A stretch of DNA of 64,000 bases, taken from the NCBI RefSeq assembly GCF_026262505.1, contig NC_067206.1:9978268-10042267 (forward strand). Reading direction: 5' to 3'. Both the position numbers and the translations under genes were made by a program. Under the pieces are notes generated by a model, which worked only from the letters and a program-made list of their open reading frames with translations, was not told the DNA's origin and did not search any database. This DNA comes from Trichomonas vaginalis G3 (lineage: Eukaryota; Parabasalia; Trichomonadida; Trichomonadidae). Within the stretch, counting starts at the first letter, position 1; every line of letters starts with the position of its first letter. Of this stretch, positions 17,055-27,054 are shown in pieces.

Positions 17055-19556
17055 TTACTGTCCTCCGATCTTTGACAACTCAAATTTGCTTGGAGAAGCC
17101 GTTGCCAACCTTGAAGGGTTAACAGTTTCCAATTTCGGCACAACCAAGTTTCTGACGGTATCTAGCATCACGTCATCATTGAGTTTGGACTGATGGTTCC
17201 TGTATCTGTTGGAGATACATGGTATTAATGAAGTTTGCAAATTTTCAAGGAATAATTCTGTCAAATCTTCAGAATTTGGTATTTGTATCTTGTCGTCGTC
17301 ATTCTTCTTATCCTCATCTTCGAGTTCTTCGTCGCTTTCTGACTGATTTTCTACTTCATCATCAGAAAAATTTTGTTTTGTTGCTGTTGTCGTGACTGAC
17401 GACGTTGTTAACAATCCAGCCCTTGTAACCAATGCGTTGTTGGTGTCTAAATCGAAAGCATTCTTTTCTCCGAAGTTTGGAATCTTATGACCGTTTACAA
17501 CCATCATTTTATGGATATAGAGCATCATCTCTTCAAGAGGATTAGTCAACTGAGAACGGCTGTTCACTCCACTATCTTGAAGAACCTCTATTAATGGTCT
17601 TGGTCCATCTTGGTTTAATAATCTTGTCGAAATCTTCTGGTAGAGCTTCAATCTCATCTGTGCGGACATCGGAGGTGTCTTAAATCGCAATCCTGGGATC
17701 AATTGAAGAGGATTTTGTTCGAATTGTTGGAAATCGATTTTCGGAATCAATACGTTCGTTAAATGGCTGCAATCCGCAACGAACTGATAGAAATCAGTCA
17801 GATCTTGAAGGGAAGAAGCTCCAATTCCATCACAAGATATCGAATAAAATGTTTCATTGGCTTGGATGAGTTCTTTAAGGACTGCAAGACCTTCTGATCC
17901 AATAGAACTCCTATCAACTGCCAAAATCTGCAAATTCTTTGCACCAACAATTGATTTAAGGAATTTAATCAGTTCTGCACTGTATTCCGTGTTCGGAGGT
18001 GTAGAAAGCATCTCAATACCTATCACATGACCATCATTGACGAACTTTGAGAGGTGTTCGAAGCATTCTTCGATGTCATCCGTGATAGAATTTGTTAATG
18101 CCAAATATTTAAGGGTACTTTGGGTTCTCAAGAAGTCCAATAATTTTTTAAGACTATTTGGAGTGATTTCGTTTCTGTTAAACCTGAATTCGGCCAGAAT
18201 TGGCAAAGCATTTTTGATACACATTGCATCAATAAGTTCTGACATGTTGCTTGTACTTGCAATCTTACTGGCGTAAATTGTTACGGTGTTTCTTCTCGGA
18301 TTTGTGAACAAAACTCTAAATAATGATCCAATTCCTTCCGGAGAGATTTGGTTCTCTCCGATATCGATCATTTGTATACATGGAGGCACAGGAACAGATT
18401 CATCCAACGGTTCCAAGAATCTGCAGTTTTGGATACAGATATTTTCAAGAATTGAGGCGTGTTTGAAAATATGGACAAGAATCTGGGATATATCGATGTT
18501 GCTCTTATTGATAATGAGGTACTTTAAGTATCTAAGCCTGCTGAACAAGCTGTGGAAATCATTCAAATCAATGTGGTCTACAGTGCCATCGTTGAGGGCA
18601 AAGTACTTGATTTTCATGAATGACGGATACTTATGGAGAGAAGAGAACAAAGAACGAACATGGTCCTTCTCAAATTTGCATCTTTCAAATTTCACGGATT
18701 GAATACGTCCGGAGTACTTAGAAAGGGCTGTAATGAGTGAGGAAGAGAATCCATAGCTGCAGTTCTGTATACAGAGCTCAGCAAGCTTGGATCCTTCAGC
18801 TGTAGTGATTTTTGTATCAATTGTGGTAAAAGACTCGGTATAGTTAGAGAATGTGATGGAAACAAGGTTCTTCATGCTTTCTATGATCCTTTTAGTAAAT
18901 GTGTCGATTGATTTTGGATAGAAATTATCAAATGCAATGTTATTTACGTTTGGCTCCATAGCAATGATTTGCGCTGTTGCCAGATTGTTGTCTGGAATAT
19001 GCTGAGAAGTAAGTTTCATCTGCGGCAATAATCTAGCGTCGTATTCTTTGAAAAACCTTTCTAATGTTGAATTAAGTTTGAATTTGTATTTGGTTGCGAA
19101 AGAACGAAGTCTGATCATGCACAAGCCGTGCGGGCGTGTTGTGAGTTTTGGAAGCTGCAATGCTGTGCTAGGATGAGATTCAATTTCTATTGGTGCAGGA
19201 TTGGCATAATATAAAACTGCATAGTGATAAAGTATTGTTTCACATATCTGAAGAGCATCGTGAGATGAAAATGCTAATTCGTTGCCGAAATTTAAAGAAA
19301 ATTGGTCTGGATTTTGATATTTGATCTTTTTCAATGTAAGCAATGAGCAATCATGACTCCTTATAGGATTGCCAAATGCTTTTATCCTTACAAGTGAAAA
19401 ATTAAGGTTTGTTAGTAAGAGAATTCTCGAATCTTTTCCTCCATGCGCGTGATGTTTAGTTACTTCCTCGCAAATCAATATCTCTTCATCAGTGGCAAGA
19501 AATGGTTCTATTTTCTCTATGATTTTCTTATTCTTTGTTATAAATGTTGTACTCAT
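17055..19556 (-). CDS. Leucine-rich repeat protein, CARMIL-like
   Basis: 833 residues. Residues 1 to about 125 form a PH-like beta-rich domain (ILLLTNLNFSLVRIKAF). A long series of irregular leucine-rich repeats then runs to about residue 640 (ILENICIQNCRFLEPL, TLKYLALTNSITDD and similar). A helical segment and an acidic region (ENQSESDEELEDEDKKNDDDK) follow. PH plus LRR plus C-terminal extension is the layout of CARMIL proteins, which regulate actin capping protein at membranes. I did not identify a certain capping-protein-interaction motif, so the specific role is inference. Frame intact. Possible shorter relative: ordinary LRR protein of the RNI type. Confidence 0.75.
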   Translation of the reverse strand: MSTTFITKNKKIIEKIEPFLATDEEILICEEVTKHHAHGGKDSRILLLTNLNFSLVRIKAFGNPIRSHDCSLLTLKKIKYQNPDQFSLNFGNELAFSSHDALQICETILYHYAVLYYANPAPIEIESHPSTALQLPKLTTRPHGLCMIRLRSFATKYKFKLNSTLERFFKEYDARLLPQMKLTSQHIPDNNLATAQIIAMEPNVNNIAFDNFYPKSIDTFTKRIIESMKNLVSITFSNYTESFTTIDTKITTAEGSKLAELCIQNCSYGFSSSLITALSKYSGRIQSVKFERCKFEKDHVRSLFSSLHKYPSFMKIKYFALNDGTVDHIDLNDFHSLFSRLRYLKYLIINKSNIDISQILVHIFKHASILENICIQNCRFLEPLDESVPVPPCIQMIDIGENQISPEGIGSLFRVLFTNPRRNTVTIYASKIASTSNMSELIDAMCIKNALPILAEFRFNRNEITPNSLKKLLDFLRTQSTLKYLALTNSITDDIEECFEHLSKFVNDGHVIGIEMLSTPPNTEYSAELIKFLKSIVGAKNLQILAVDRSSIGSEGLAVLKELIQANETFYSISCDGIGASSLQDLTDFYQFVADCSHLTNVLIPKIDFQQFEQNPLQLIPGLRFKTPPMSAQMRLKLYQKISTRLLNQDGPRPLIEVLQDSGVNSRSQLTNPLEEMMLYIHKMMVVNGHKIPNFGEKNAFDLDTNNALVTRAGLLTTSSVTTTATKQNFSDDEVENQSESDEELEDEDKKNDDDKIQIPNSEDLTELFLENLQTSLIPCISNRYRNHQSKLNDDVMLDTVRNLVVPKLETVNPSRLATASPSKFELSKIGGQ

Positions 19557-20113
19557 ATTATTTTTTTTGTAAAAAGAAAATTGAATTAATTCTACCGGCG
19601 CATCGCACCAATATAACTTCGATCATAGTTCTAAGATTGACAATCCCTAAGCTTTTTGGATTTGAAACTTACATTAAAATGGAATCCAAAACACATAATT
19701 TTTATTCGAAATTCTTCTCAATGCTTTCAATTCCGATTATGTAATTAATATTCTATAGGGAATCGAATGCTCATATGTGTATAATTTATAAATTATCCTT
19801 CAGTTCCATCTAAATTTGATAAAATTTATTAATTCAGAAAATTAACACAAAATTTCCCTATATTAGAGATTACGTAGGTGCCTATTAGGTGATAACCTGA
19901 GGTATGTGCCTAGTGAACTCAAATTCATAAAAAAGCAGCATGCCTTTGGGTTCATGCTTTGTAACTGAATAGTTCCTTGTGTAAACTAAAGTATATAGGA
20001 CCTTAATGTATAGTTCTTGCCTCATCACCTTCAGTTCCATCGTAAGTACAAATTCACATTTGATCATGATGTAAAACTCTTCAAAAATACTCCTTTTGGA
20101 CAAATTCTGTCAA
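19557..20113. other. Intergenic region
   Basis: 557 bp without a supported gene. The phrase ACCTTCAGTTCCATC (or its near copy) appears twice, at about 19797 and 20027, which hints at a small duplication. It ends at a tRNA gene. Confidence 0.45.
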
Positions 20114-20184
20114 GGGTGCATAGCTCAGTGGTAGAGCGCAACATTTGCATTGTTGAGGCCGAGGATTCGATCTCCCCTGCATCC
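20114..20184 (+). tRNA. tRNA-Ala (anticodon UGC)
   Basis: Third identical copy (71 nt, anticodon TGC). The downstream flank (ATTTTTTTGCTTTTATTTTTTGATTTCAAAAATTTTAC) resembles that of the copy at 7737 for about 45 bp, and the upstream CAA before the gene matches the copy at 6542. The copies therefore arose by duplication of a slightly larger unit. Confidence 0.93.
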
Positions 20185-20621
20185 ATTTTTTTGCTTTTAT
20201 TTTTTGATTTCAAAAATTTTACACCAGCCTTTTCTTTAATAACACACACCGGCCAGAAATACCTTTGAAAATTATTGAAGAGCTCAAAAATCAATGAGAA
20301 ATAATGAAAAACATTTATCGGTTGACTTCAAATATTGAGAGCCTCATAAAAATTGAAATCCAAATTGGTCATTGGAGTTCAAGAAAATCTTTTACAAAAC
20401 AAACACCATTATCACACTGAGAGTTTCTTAATTTTGGAAAAAATCTTTAATTATTGAACAGCGAAAGTGGTATCTCATGTTAGAGTAACATCGCAACAAT
20501 ATTTCAAGTATATTTTGAACAATATTAATGCCATGGCTGAGTATAAGACAAATTTTATATGTTACTTCTATTGTGCATACAAGTTCCTAGTTTAGATTCC
20601 GTTGAATATCTGGAGGAAGGC
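20185..20621. other. Intergenic region
   Basis: Apart from the 45 bp tRNA-linked flank at its start, no gene, RNA or repeat is seen. Confidence 0.45.
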
Positions 20622-21479
20622 CTAGTAGGAATGGTTAATGTTAGCTATCAAAAATATATTTATCGTGGCGATCTTAACTATCAGGAACGAATAGGAAATA
20701 CATGCAGAATATTTTAAAATATTACTGACTTTTTTATCTAAATAATTCACACAGTCTAGAGAGATGTTTGTACTATATGTTTGCACAAAAACACAGTTCG
20801 GACCTATATCAACATAATCTTTTTTGTCGTATATACAATTTCTAAATGTTAAAGTTCCCGAACCATATTTTCCCATTTTATTTCCAACTATTGTAGAATT
20901 AGATACATAATAGTGATCATTACGAATAAAATAGAATATCAAATATTGATTATTATTCGAAATAAGTTCAATATAATCATAATTAATTGCTCTATTATTA
21001 TGTCCAATCACAGCAAAACATGTCATATTGTGTATAATCCAAAATATAGAATCGCCACCCACAGATCCCCAACCAGAATGGAAAGCTACATAGATATTCA
21101 TATATCCTCTCGAGGTATTTAGATTATGGAAATACGCTGGGCAATAATCTGTTAGAACTAAACATCATGAGCAAGAACAATTAGATAAACTAATTTCATT
21201 ATAAAAATGAGAATTTTCTGGTTTATTTTGGTTTATAGAAAAAATAATAGCTTGGTATGGGGAGTAACATGCACACAATGATATATACTCACATGATATA
21301 TTATTTCCAATATGCAAAATGCATGCTCCACCTCGATTTTCATTTTTATATGAAAAAATAGTATATTTTTCACATTCTTTAAAATCACAATGTGAAACAT
21401 GTAAGTTGGAATCTTTATGTGAAATATATATAACTGGATTATCCCCTTTAATATTTGAAAAGCCGGAATAGCTTATCAT
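20622..21479 (-). pseudogene. Surface-protein fragment (right-handed beta-helix/Pmp-like), decayed
   Basis: On the minus strand a frame runs from at least 21479 to 20622 with one in-frame TGA at 21165-21167. Reading across it gives a continuous polypeptide pattern (SNCSCS, stop, CLVLTDYCPAYFHN). Features include HCDFKEC and NRGGACIL-type turns typical of beta-helix surface proteins of trichomonads. The upstream part is missing: the frame closes before the transposon at 21542, and no membrane anchor survives downstream. It is therefore a truncated gene copy, perhaps cut when the transposon region formed. Confidence 0.65.
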
Positions 21480-21541
21480 TGATAAGCTACATTTGTCACT
21501 TTTATCTCACATCAAATAATGTGAGATCTAAATTTTTTCTA

Positions 21542-22805
21542 CCCAGATTTTCCTTACTTTGACCACCCCTCTAAAGCTGGGGACACCGCCTATCGTTGGG
21601 AGTAGCTATTAAATAGAACCACCAAGGGTATGTTTCGAACTGCCGGTGTAGTGGAAACATCATACATAATGATTCATTATGCCAAGGTTTGATTTCCATT
21701 TACCCATTTTTTTCTTTTTTGGATCATGAATTTTTTTTGGGTCACTATAAGATTTGTTTCATGTTCTAAATCTGCTGCATATGTAATCTATTTTTATTTA
21801 CCTATTTTTTAAAAATCTATTGGATTGCCAAATTTGAATATATTTAAAATCATAAAAATCCAAAACAACTATAAATATATGTTTTATGCATAGTGCCGAT
21901 ACTCAAATATCAGATTACTTAGATCCATGAATAATATCCGAATTTTTTTTCTTAAAATTAAACTTCAAAACTTCTTGCAATCTTATTCTTCATCAATTGT
22001 AAATTTTTAAAACCATTTTTTAAAATAATTTTGCGTAAATTTTATTCTCATGTTGTTTTAATCGAAAATTGATACATTTTCAAAAAAATAATATTGACTT
22101 ATGAAATTCATTTTTAAGGTGAAATAGTATTGTTTTTATTAAAGTATATGAATAATATATAAAAAATTAATGAATAATATAAGCAGATTTTTAGTTTACA
22201 AAACAAATATGAGCAATGCAATTTCAAACTTTTGCTGGCAATTTCGATATTGCTCAAGTTTGTAGTATTTGTGATACCTATAACATCGGCTTAATCAAAA
22301 TTCGATTTTTCTTATGAGTTATTGAGAAAATTTGATTGCAATGAGAAGGATTTCGACGTTTTTGATAAACTAAGAGCTGAGCTTTAGGGGTTCAGTTCAT
22401 TTATGGCTGTAGTTTGATGCGTAGATCTCTTTTTTATTGTAAATTCTTTCAGCATGGAGATCGAGAATGAATCTTTTGAGAACTTTATGAGTTTTTACAC
22501 CCGTAAAGAGGTCCTTCGAGGAAAGATAGTCCAGACTACATGAAGATGTGGGTTAACCAAAAAAATCCGATGGTTTCCCCATATTCATGTAGATCTTCGA
22601 AAAAATGAGCACCAAAAAAGCCAAAAAAATAGGCTTTTTATTGGATTTGTACACTAGATCAATAATCTATTTAGGATCTGACACTCTTTTTAGCCAGAGA
22701 TATGAGGCCCTTTCTAGGAAAACGATCTATTCATCCATAAAAAAAAAGAATTATCGTTTTCCCCAGAAATTACATGGGGAGTGGTAAAAGTAAGGAAAAT
22801 CTGGG
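21542..22805. mobile_element. TA-flanked DNA transposon with short inverted repeats (Tc1/mariner-like)
   Basis: The left end CCCAGATTTTCCTTACTTT (21542-21560) is matched perfectly in reverse complement at 22787-22805. The pairing continues inward (ACCAC) with mismatches to about 28-30 bp. TA dinucleotides flank both ends (21540-21541 and 22806-22807), the target-site signature of Tc1/mariner. At 1264 bp it is close to the size I recall for the known trichomonad mariner, but no intact transposase is present. The interior is AT-rich with only short frames (one of 60 codons at 22605). It is a decayed or non-autonomous copy. Confidence 0.75.
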
Positions 22806-22807
22806 TA

Positions 22808-23218
22808 ATATTATAACTTTTCACAGAAAGTTCAAAATTCAATGCTATGAAACCTATCCATATACAAATTGATTCTAATCTTCCTTTTGAGTATGATCAG
22901 GTAAAACTATTAAAACTAACCATTATCTATCAATCAAATTAAAATCCAATGGATTTTATATTAAAGTATTATCATATCTCACAATACATCAGTTAATAAA
23001 GAAATGTTTCAAAGTATAGTATAGTATTCCTAAATATTTTTTATTCGCATTGGGAAGTATCGTTGGCATTCCAAGAATGTTTAGGCGAAACACACTTATA
23101 TTCGAAAATTATGAGAGTTCTACCCTTAAACAAATATTTATATTAACATATTACAATCATTCTTGAAGGAAGAGAAAGATAGTAAATATAATGATTTTTT
23201 TTTGTTTCTTATGGTATA
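22808..23218. other. Intergenic region
   Basis: 411 bp, AT-rich, no feature recognised beyond the TA target of the adjacent transposon. Confidence 0.4.
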
Positions 23219-23740
23219 TTACATGTTTGCTCTTAGAAAGTTTATTGCATTTATTATAAATATTTGATAAACTGATATATTTATTAATAATGTTCTCGCA
23301 ATTTTAAGTAACAGTGTTGGGAAGTGTGGTGAATTACGAACTGTGTCCTTAACCTCTGGAACAGTGAACAAATAGAGAAGCATCTTGAATGAGTTAGTAA
23401 TGGTTGGAAGGCCGTCATAGACGTACCATGATGGGTCATTTGCAACGGTCTTCATGTTGGCTGGTGTGGCTGCAAATGCACATAAGACGTCGAATGCAAC
23501 TTCGTCGTTTTTGGCAAATCTGATTAACTTGGCAGCAAATCTTCTGGAGTTAGGGAAATCTGTGACGTAAAACAATGCTTTAAGAAGTTCTGGTTGAATA
23601 ACTTCATCATCTAACTGCTCCAAAGCTGTAACAAAGTTAATTTCATCTGGTTGTGGTCTGAGGTGAGTCAAAACTCTGTATGCCATAGCAGCAGTCTTCG
23701 ATGACTTGCTCTTAGTAAACTGGACAACCCATGGCCGGAT
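23219..23740 (-). pseudogene. Armadillo/solenoid-like gene fragment
   Basis: The open frame extends upstream of its first ATG (23686) to about 23740 on the minus strand, reading NIRPWVVQFTKSKSSK before MAYRVLTH. It lacks an upstream start, so the 5' part of a larger gene is missing. The body shows helical-repeat character (ELLKALFYVTDFPNSRRFAAKLIRF). The hydrophobic last 30 residues look like out-of-gene sequence. It is likely a truncated paralogue of an alpha-solenoid protein. Codon use is more GC-rich than the surrounding DNA. Confidence 0.55.
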
Positions 23741-23978
23741 ATTGTAATCTTGTCAAAATTTATGATTTTTATTTGTAGTTGTAAATGATAAGTATAAGAG
23801 ATAGCATTCACTTCTGTGTACAACAAACATTTTGTATGATTTTGAATAAAAAGAAGTAAGGAAATAGAAAATTTTGTAAATTATGAATAAAATACATTGA
23901 TGCAGTAAAGAAACTAAATACTTTTCGTATGCTGATTGAACGCATGGCATAAATAACATGTTTGTTTGAAGATTGATT

Positions 23979-24689
23979 TCAATTTGGATTTTGCTGGTTT
24001 TCTCCTTTGATTTTTTCCATTAAATCATATACATATTTAATGGCCTGGTCTGTGGTCATAGATTTCTTCTGTACTTCAGTGAGAATTGAAAATAAATGTA
24101 ATAATTGATAATTTGCCTGAGAATCTCTTGCGAAAGGGATACTATCCTGGGCTGAAGGCAGCAGATTAGAGAAGAATTCCATAATTGAAAAGAAAGCTTC
24201 TAAATTTACAGAATTATGTTCAACTCTTCCACTTTCTTGAGTGGAGTTGGTTTCTTCTTCCTCTTCTGCGAATGACTCTTCTTCGTCATGTCCCAAAACT
24301 AAAACAAGTTCATGATCATCTTCTTCATTTTGGTCTTCTTCTTCAATATTATCTTCTTGGGCTTCTTCATTGTCATTGTGACTTTCTTGCTCTTCTTGCT
24401 GAACAATATTTTGTAAAAGAAAATCTATTTCTTGTTCAGATAAATTAGAACCAGCTCCAGAAGAGGATTCTGAATGAGCAGATGCATCCTCTTCTTCTCC
24501 TGAATGAGATGACTGAGAAGTACTCGGTTGGCTGGATTTTTCAAAGAAAATGTCATCAAGTCTTTTTGAAAGTTTTCTGAGTTGCAAACTTTCCGAAAGA
24601 GCTTTCTCTACAATTTGCTTCTTAAGTATATCATTTGGGTCATTGGAATTGCCGAGATAGAATTTACTAACGGGATCATCATCAATCAT
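23979..24689 (-). CDS. Acidic low-complexity protein, unknown
   Basis: 236 residues: an N-terminal helical region (IVEKALSESLQLRKLSKRLDDIFF), a Ser-rich stretch, a highly acidic centre (runs of Glu/Asp, residues about 95-150), and a C-terminal helical segment (AFFSIMEFFSNLLPSAQ). Possibly a chromatin or transcription-associated protein by composition alone. No family recognised. Confidence 0.6.
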   Translation of the reverse strand: MIDDDPVSKFYLGNSNDPNDILKKQIVEKALSESLQLRKLSKRLDDIFFEKSSQPSTSQSSHSGEEEDASAHSESSSGAGSNLSEQEIDFLLQNIVQQEEQESHNDNEEAQEDNIEEEDQNEEDDHELVLVLGHDEEESFAEEEEETNSTQESGRVEHNSVNLEAFFSIMEFFSNLLPSAQDSIPFARDSQANYQLLHLFSILTEVQKKSMTTDQAIKYVYDLMEKIKGENQQNPN

Positions 24690-25674
24690 CAGAAAAAAAA
24701 ATTTTTCTAAAAAACGTGAAAAATTTAGCTGTGTTTACAACCATTCAATTTATGTAACTTAAAAGTAGAGTTTTTCACTCTGCTGTGATGATTATTTTTC
24801 CTAATAAGCATAATAATTGAATACATACTTCCATATCTATAATTCTACCGTTTCATAGTTTAAATAGGTGGAATTGCATTTAATTCTTGAAAACAAATAT
24901 GCTAATTAATCAGATTAAGCATGTAACATGTGCGAAATCACCATTTTTTTCAAGAATATTTCTTTCAAAATACTCACATTTGTATCAAATGGGTAGATAT
25001 TTCCATAAAATGAGAATGGAAATTTAGGAATTATAAATTATGATATAATGCCATTAAAATCTAAATATTCGTCAAAATCGAGACACATTGTTAATAATGA
25101 ACAGTATGTATTTAGTTTCATTAAGTTCAATCTGAAATGTGTTTAGTGAAATATGCACAATAGCCAGTGTTCGAAGAACTTATTTGATATAAAGTTATAC
25201 GTGATCATTGGCGTTGCACAAAAAATCAATTATATTAGATAAATTTCCAGTTTTTCGAGTGAGTTTAAATATCTCATTGATCGCATATATGAATTATATA
25301 ATCATGGTTGAGAAGATCTAATGTTTCAATAAAAATAGAGCGTAATTGATAAATGCAGAAAATTCTCAATCTGAATTTTGGTTATGAGAGTAACATTTAC
25401 GCTAGAATTAAATTGTATACCTCACTGACTTACTCTTTGAAAAGGATGATGAATGTAAGGGATTTTGAAAAAATAAAACTAAATTGAAAAGAATGGCACT
25501 TTTGATCCCGATCGAGGGTTTGTAATTTTTGTGACATCATTGAAAAAATATTTTAATAAAGTTTTAATATTTAATAAGGAAATAACATGAAAAGATTTTT
25601 ATCATACAAATCATTTCAAAAATAACCGTTATTTAATTGAGATAATATTATTTTTTGAGTGACTAATTATAATA
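24690..25674. other. Long intergenic region upstream of the peroxiredoxin gene
   Basis: 985 bp of AT-rich DNA between divergent genes. No third gene, RNA or repeat is seen. It presumably contains promoters for both flanking genes, but no TCA+1YWW initiator could be placed next to either start. Confidence 0.45.
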
Positions 25675-26307
25675 ATGAGTGAGCAAATCCCATTGCAGCC
25701 AGGAATGAAGGCACCTGATTTCACAATGCAGTCATTAGGTCCAGATATGGACTTCCATACAGTCAAGCTCTCTGATTACAAAGGAAAATGGCTTGTTTTA
25801 TTCTCATATCCATTAGATTTTACCTTTGTTTGTCCAACTGAGCTTGTTGAGTTGAACAATAACTTCGATAAGTTCAACAAGCTCAAATGCTCTATTATTG
25901 GCTTTTCGACAGATTCTGTCTACGTACACAATGCATGGGCAATGACAGATCGTAAAGATGGCGGAATTGGAATGCTTAAGTATCCTCTTGCATCAGATTT
26001 GACCCATGCAGTTGCTGAAAAATACGGTTTTTATCTTGAAGATGAATGCCATTGCCTAAGAGGTACAGCTTTGATTAACCCCGATGGAATTGTTCTGCAT
26101 ATAACTAAAAACCATCCAGATGTTGGCCGCAATATCCAAGATATGCTTGAAATCATTGATGCAGCTCAAAAACTTTCAGAAAAACAAGTTAACTGTACAT
26201 CTCTTCAGACGCAAAATGCAGAACCTCTCCCTTCGAAGGATAGAGAGCTTTCAAAAGTTGAAAATGCAGATAAGGGCGCAAAGTCTACATGCTGCAGCTT
26301 ATTGTAA
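25675..26307 (+). CDS. 2-Cys peroxiredoxin with CAAX-like C-terminus
   Basis: 210 residues. AhpC/Prx1-type core: peroxidatic Cys53 in DFTFVCPTE, GGIG at about 96-99, and the conserved Arg in CHCLRGTALINPDG (Arg129). It would reduce hydrogen peroxide and alkyl peroxides with thioredoxin. The C-terminus is unusual: in place of the usual VCPAxW resolving region there is QVNC (Cys174), the YF overoxidation motif is absent, and about 35 extra residues end CCSLL. CSLL fits a CAAX box with X=Leu, the geranylgeranyl type, and the Cys before it could be palmitoylated. A membrane-anchored peroxiredoxin is therefore possible (inference). Frame intact. Confidence 0.92.
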   Translation: MSEQIPLQPGMKAPDFTMQSLGPDMDFHTVKLSDYKGKWLVLFSYPLDFTFVCPTELVELNNNFDKFNKLKCSIIGFSTDSVYVHNAWAMTDRKDGGIGMLKYPLASDLTHAVAEKYGFYLEDECHCLRGTALINPDGIVLHITKNHPDVGRNIQDMLEIIDAAQKLSEKQVNCTSLQTQNAEPLPSKDRELSKVENADKGAKSTCCSLL

Positions 26308-27054
26308 CTACATTTATTTTATTTGTACATCTATATAGCTTTTCAAACATAAAATTCAATTATTATGAAAAAATTATTTAATATTTAACACATATTCCTT
26401 ATACAATATAGAGTTTCATAGTTGCATGCTAGCAGCATGTAGCAGTTATGTTGTACCAAAAGCAAATAAATGTCATTGATCCATATTTCCTAAAAAGCAT
26501 ATATATAGATATTTGACTAACAGTGAGAAATTATCTCCGAAGAGGCAAATTCAAGTTTGCATTTTCAGCCTTATATAGTATGAAAAGTTATTCAATGAAG
26601 TAAATATGATCGAGAAGATACAGTTTGGAGAGAATACAAATAAAATTAGTGCTATACATGAATGCAGTTCACATACAATAATGTCATTTTATGAAGGAAT
26701 ATTAAATTCAAATTAAACCTTTTGCAAAAAAACAATATTCTTCCAACAATATTTAACATAATCTAGCCAGGAGAAGCTATTATCTGGGGTCTTGGCCATC
26801 AAAAGGATTAAGTTTCTGTGGCCATAAAAACCAATTGTAAACTATGAATTCAAAGGGCGTAAAATCAATTTTATTGTTATTGTCAGTTTTTGAGTGAAAA
26901 CATAAAAATTGCACCTCATCTCAAATAAATCATTGCGAATAGCAGATCTATGCTTCAGTAATTAATATTTCAATCCAAAGTGTATTTTGTTGTTTTATCA
27001 AAATTGTATAAAATTAGGGGCGCGCGGTGCCATTAGAAATAAAATTTTTAGTGA
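26308..27054. other. Intergenic region
   Basis: 747 bp with no gene. A GC-rich GGGGCGCGCGGTGCC stands out at about 27015, just upstream of the next gene. It resembles the core of the hairpin at 5470-5483 (GGCGCGCAGTGCC). Confidence 0.5.

Noticed and set aside
23753-23959. 68-codon minus-strand frame
   Set aside because: Composition is that of AT-rich noncoding DNA, with no resemblance to a family and no continuity with the neighbouring fragment.
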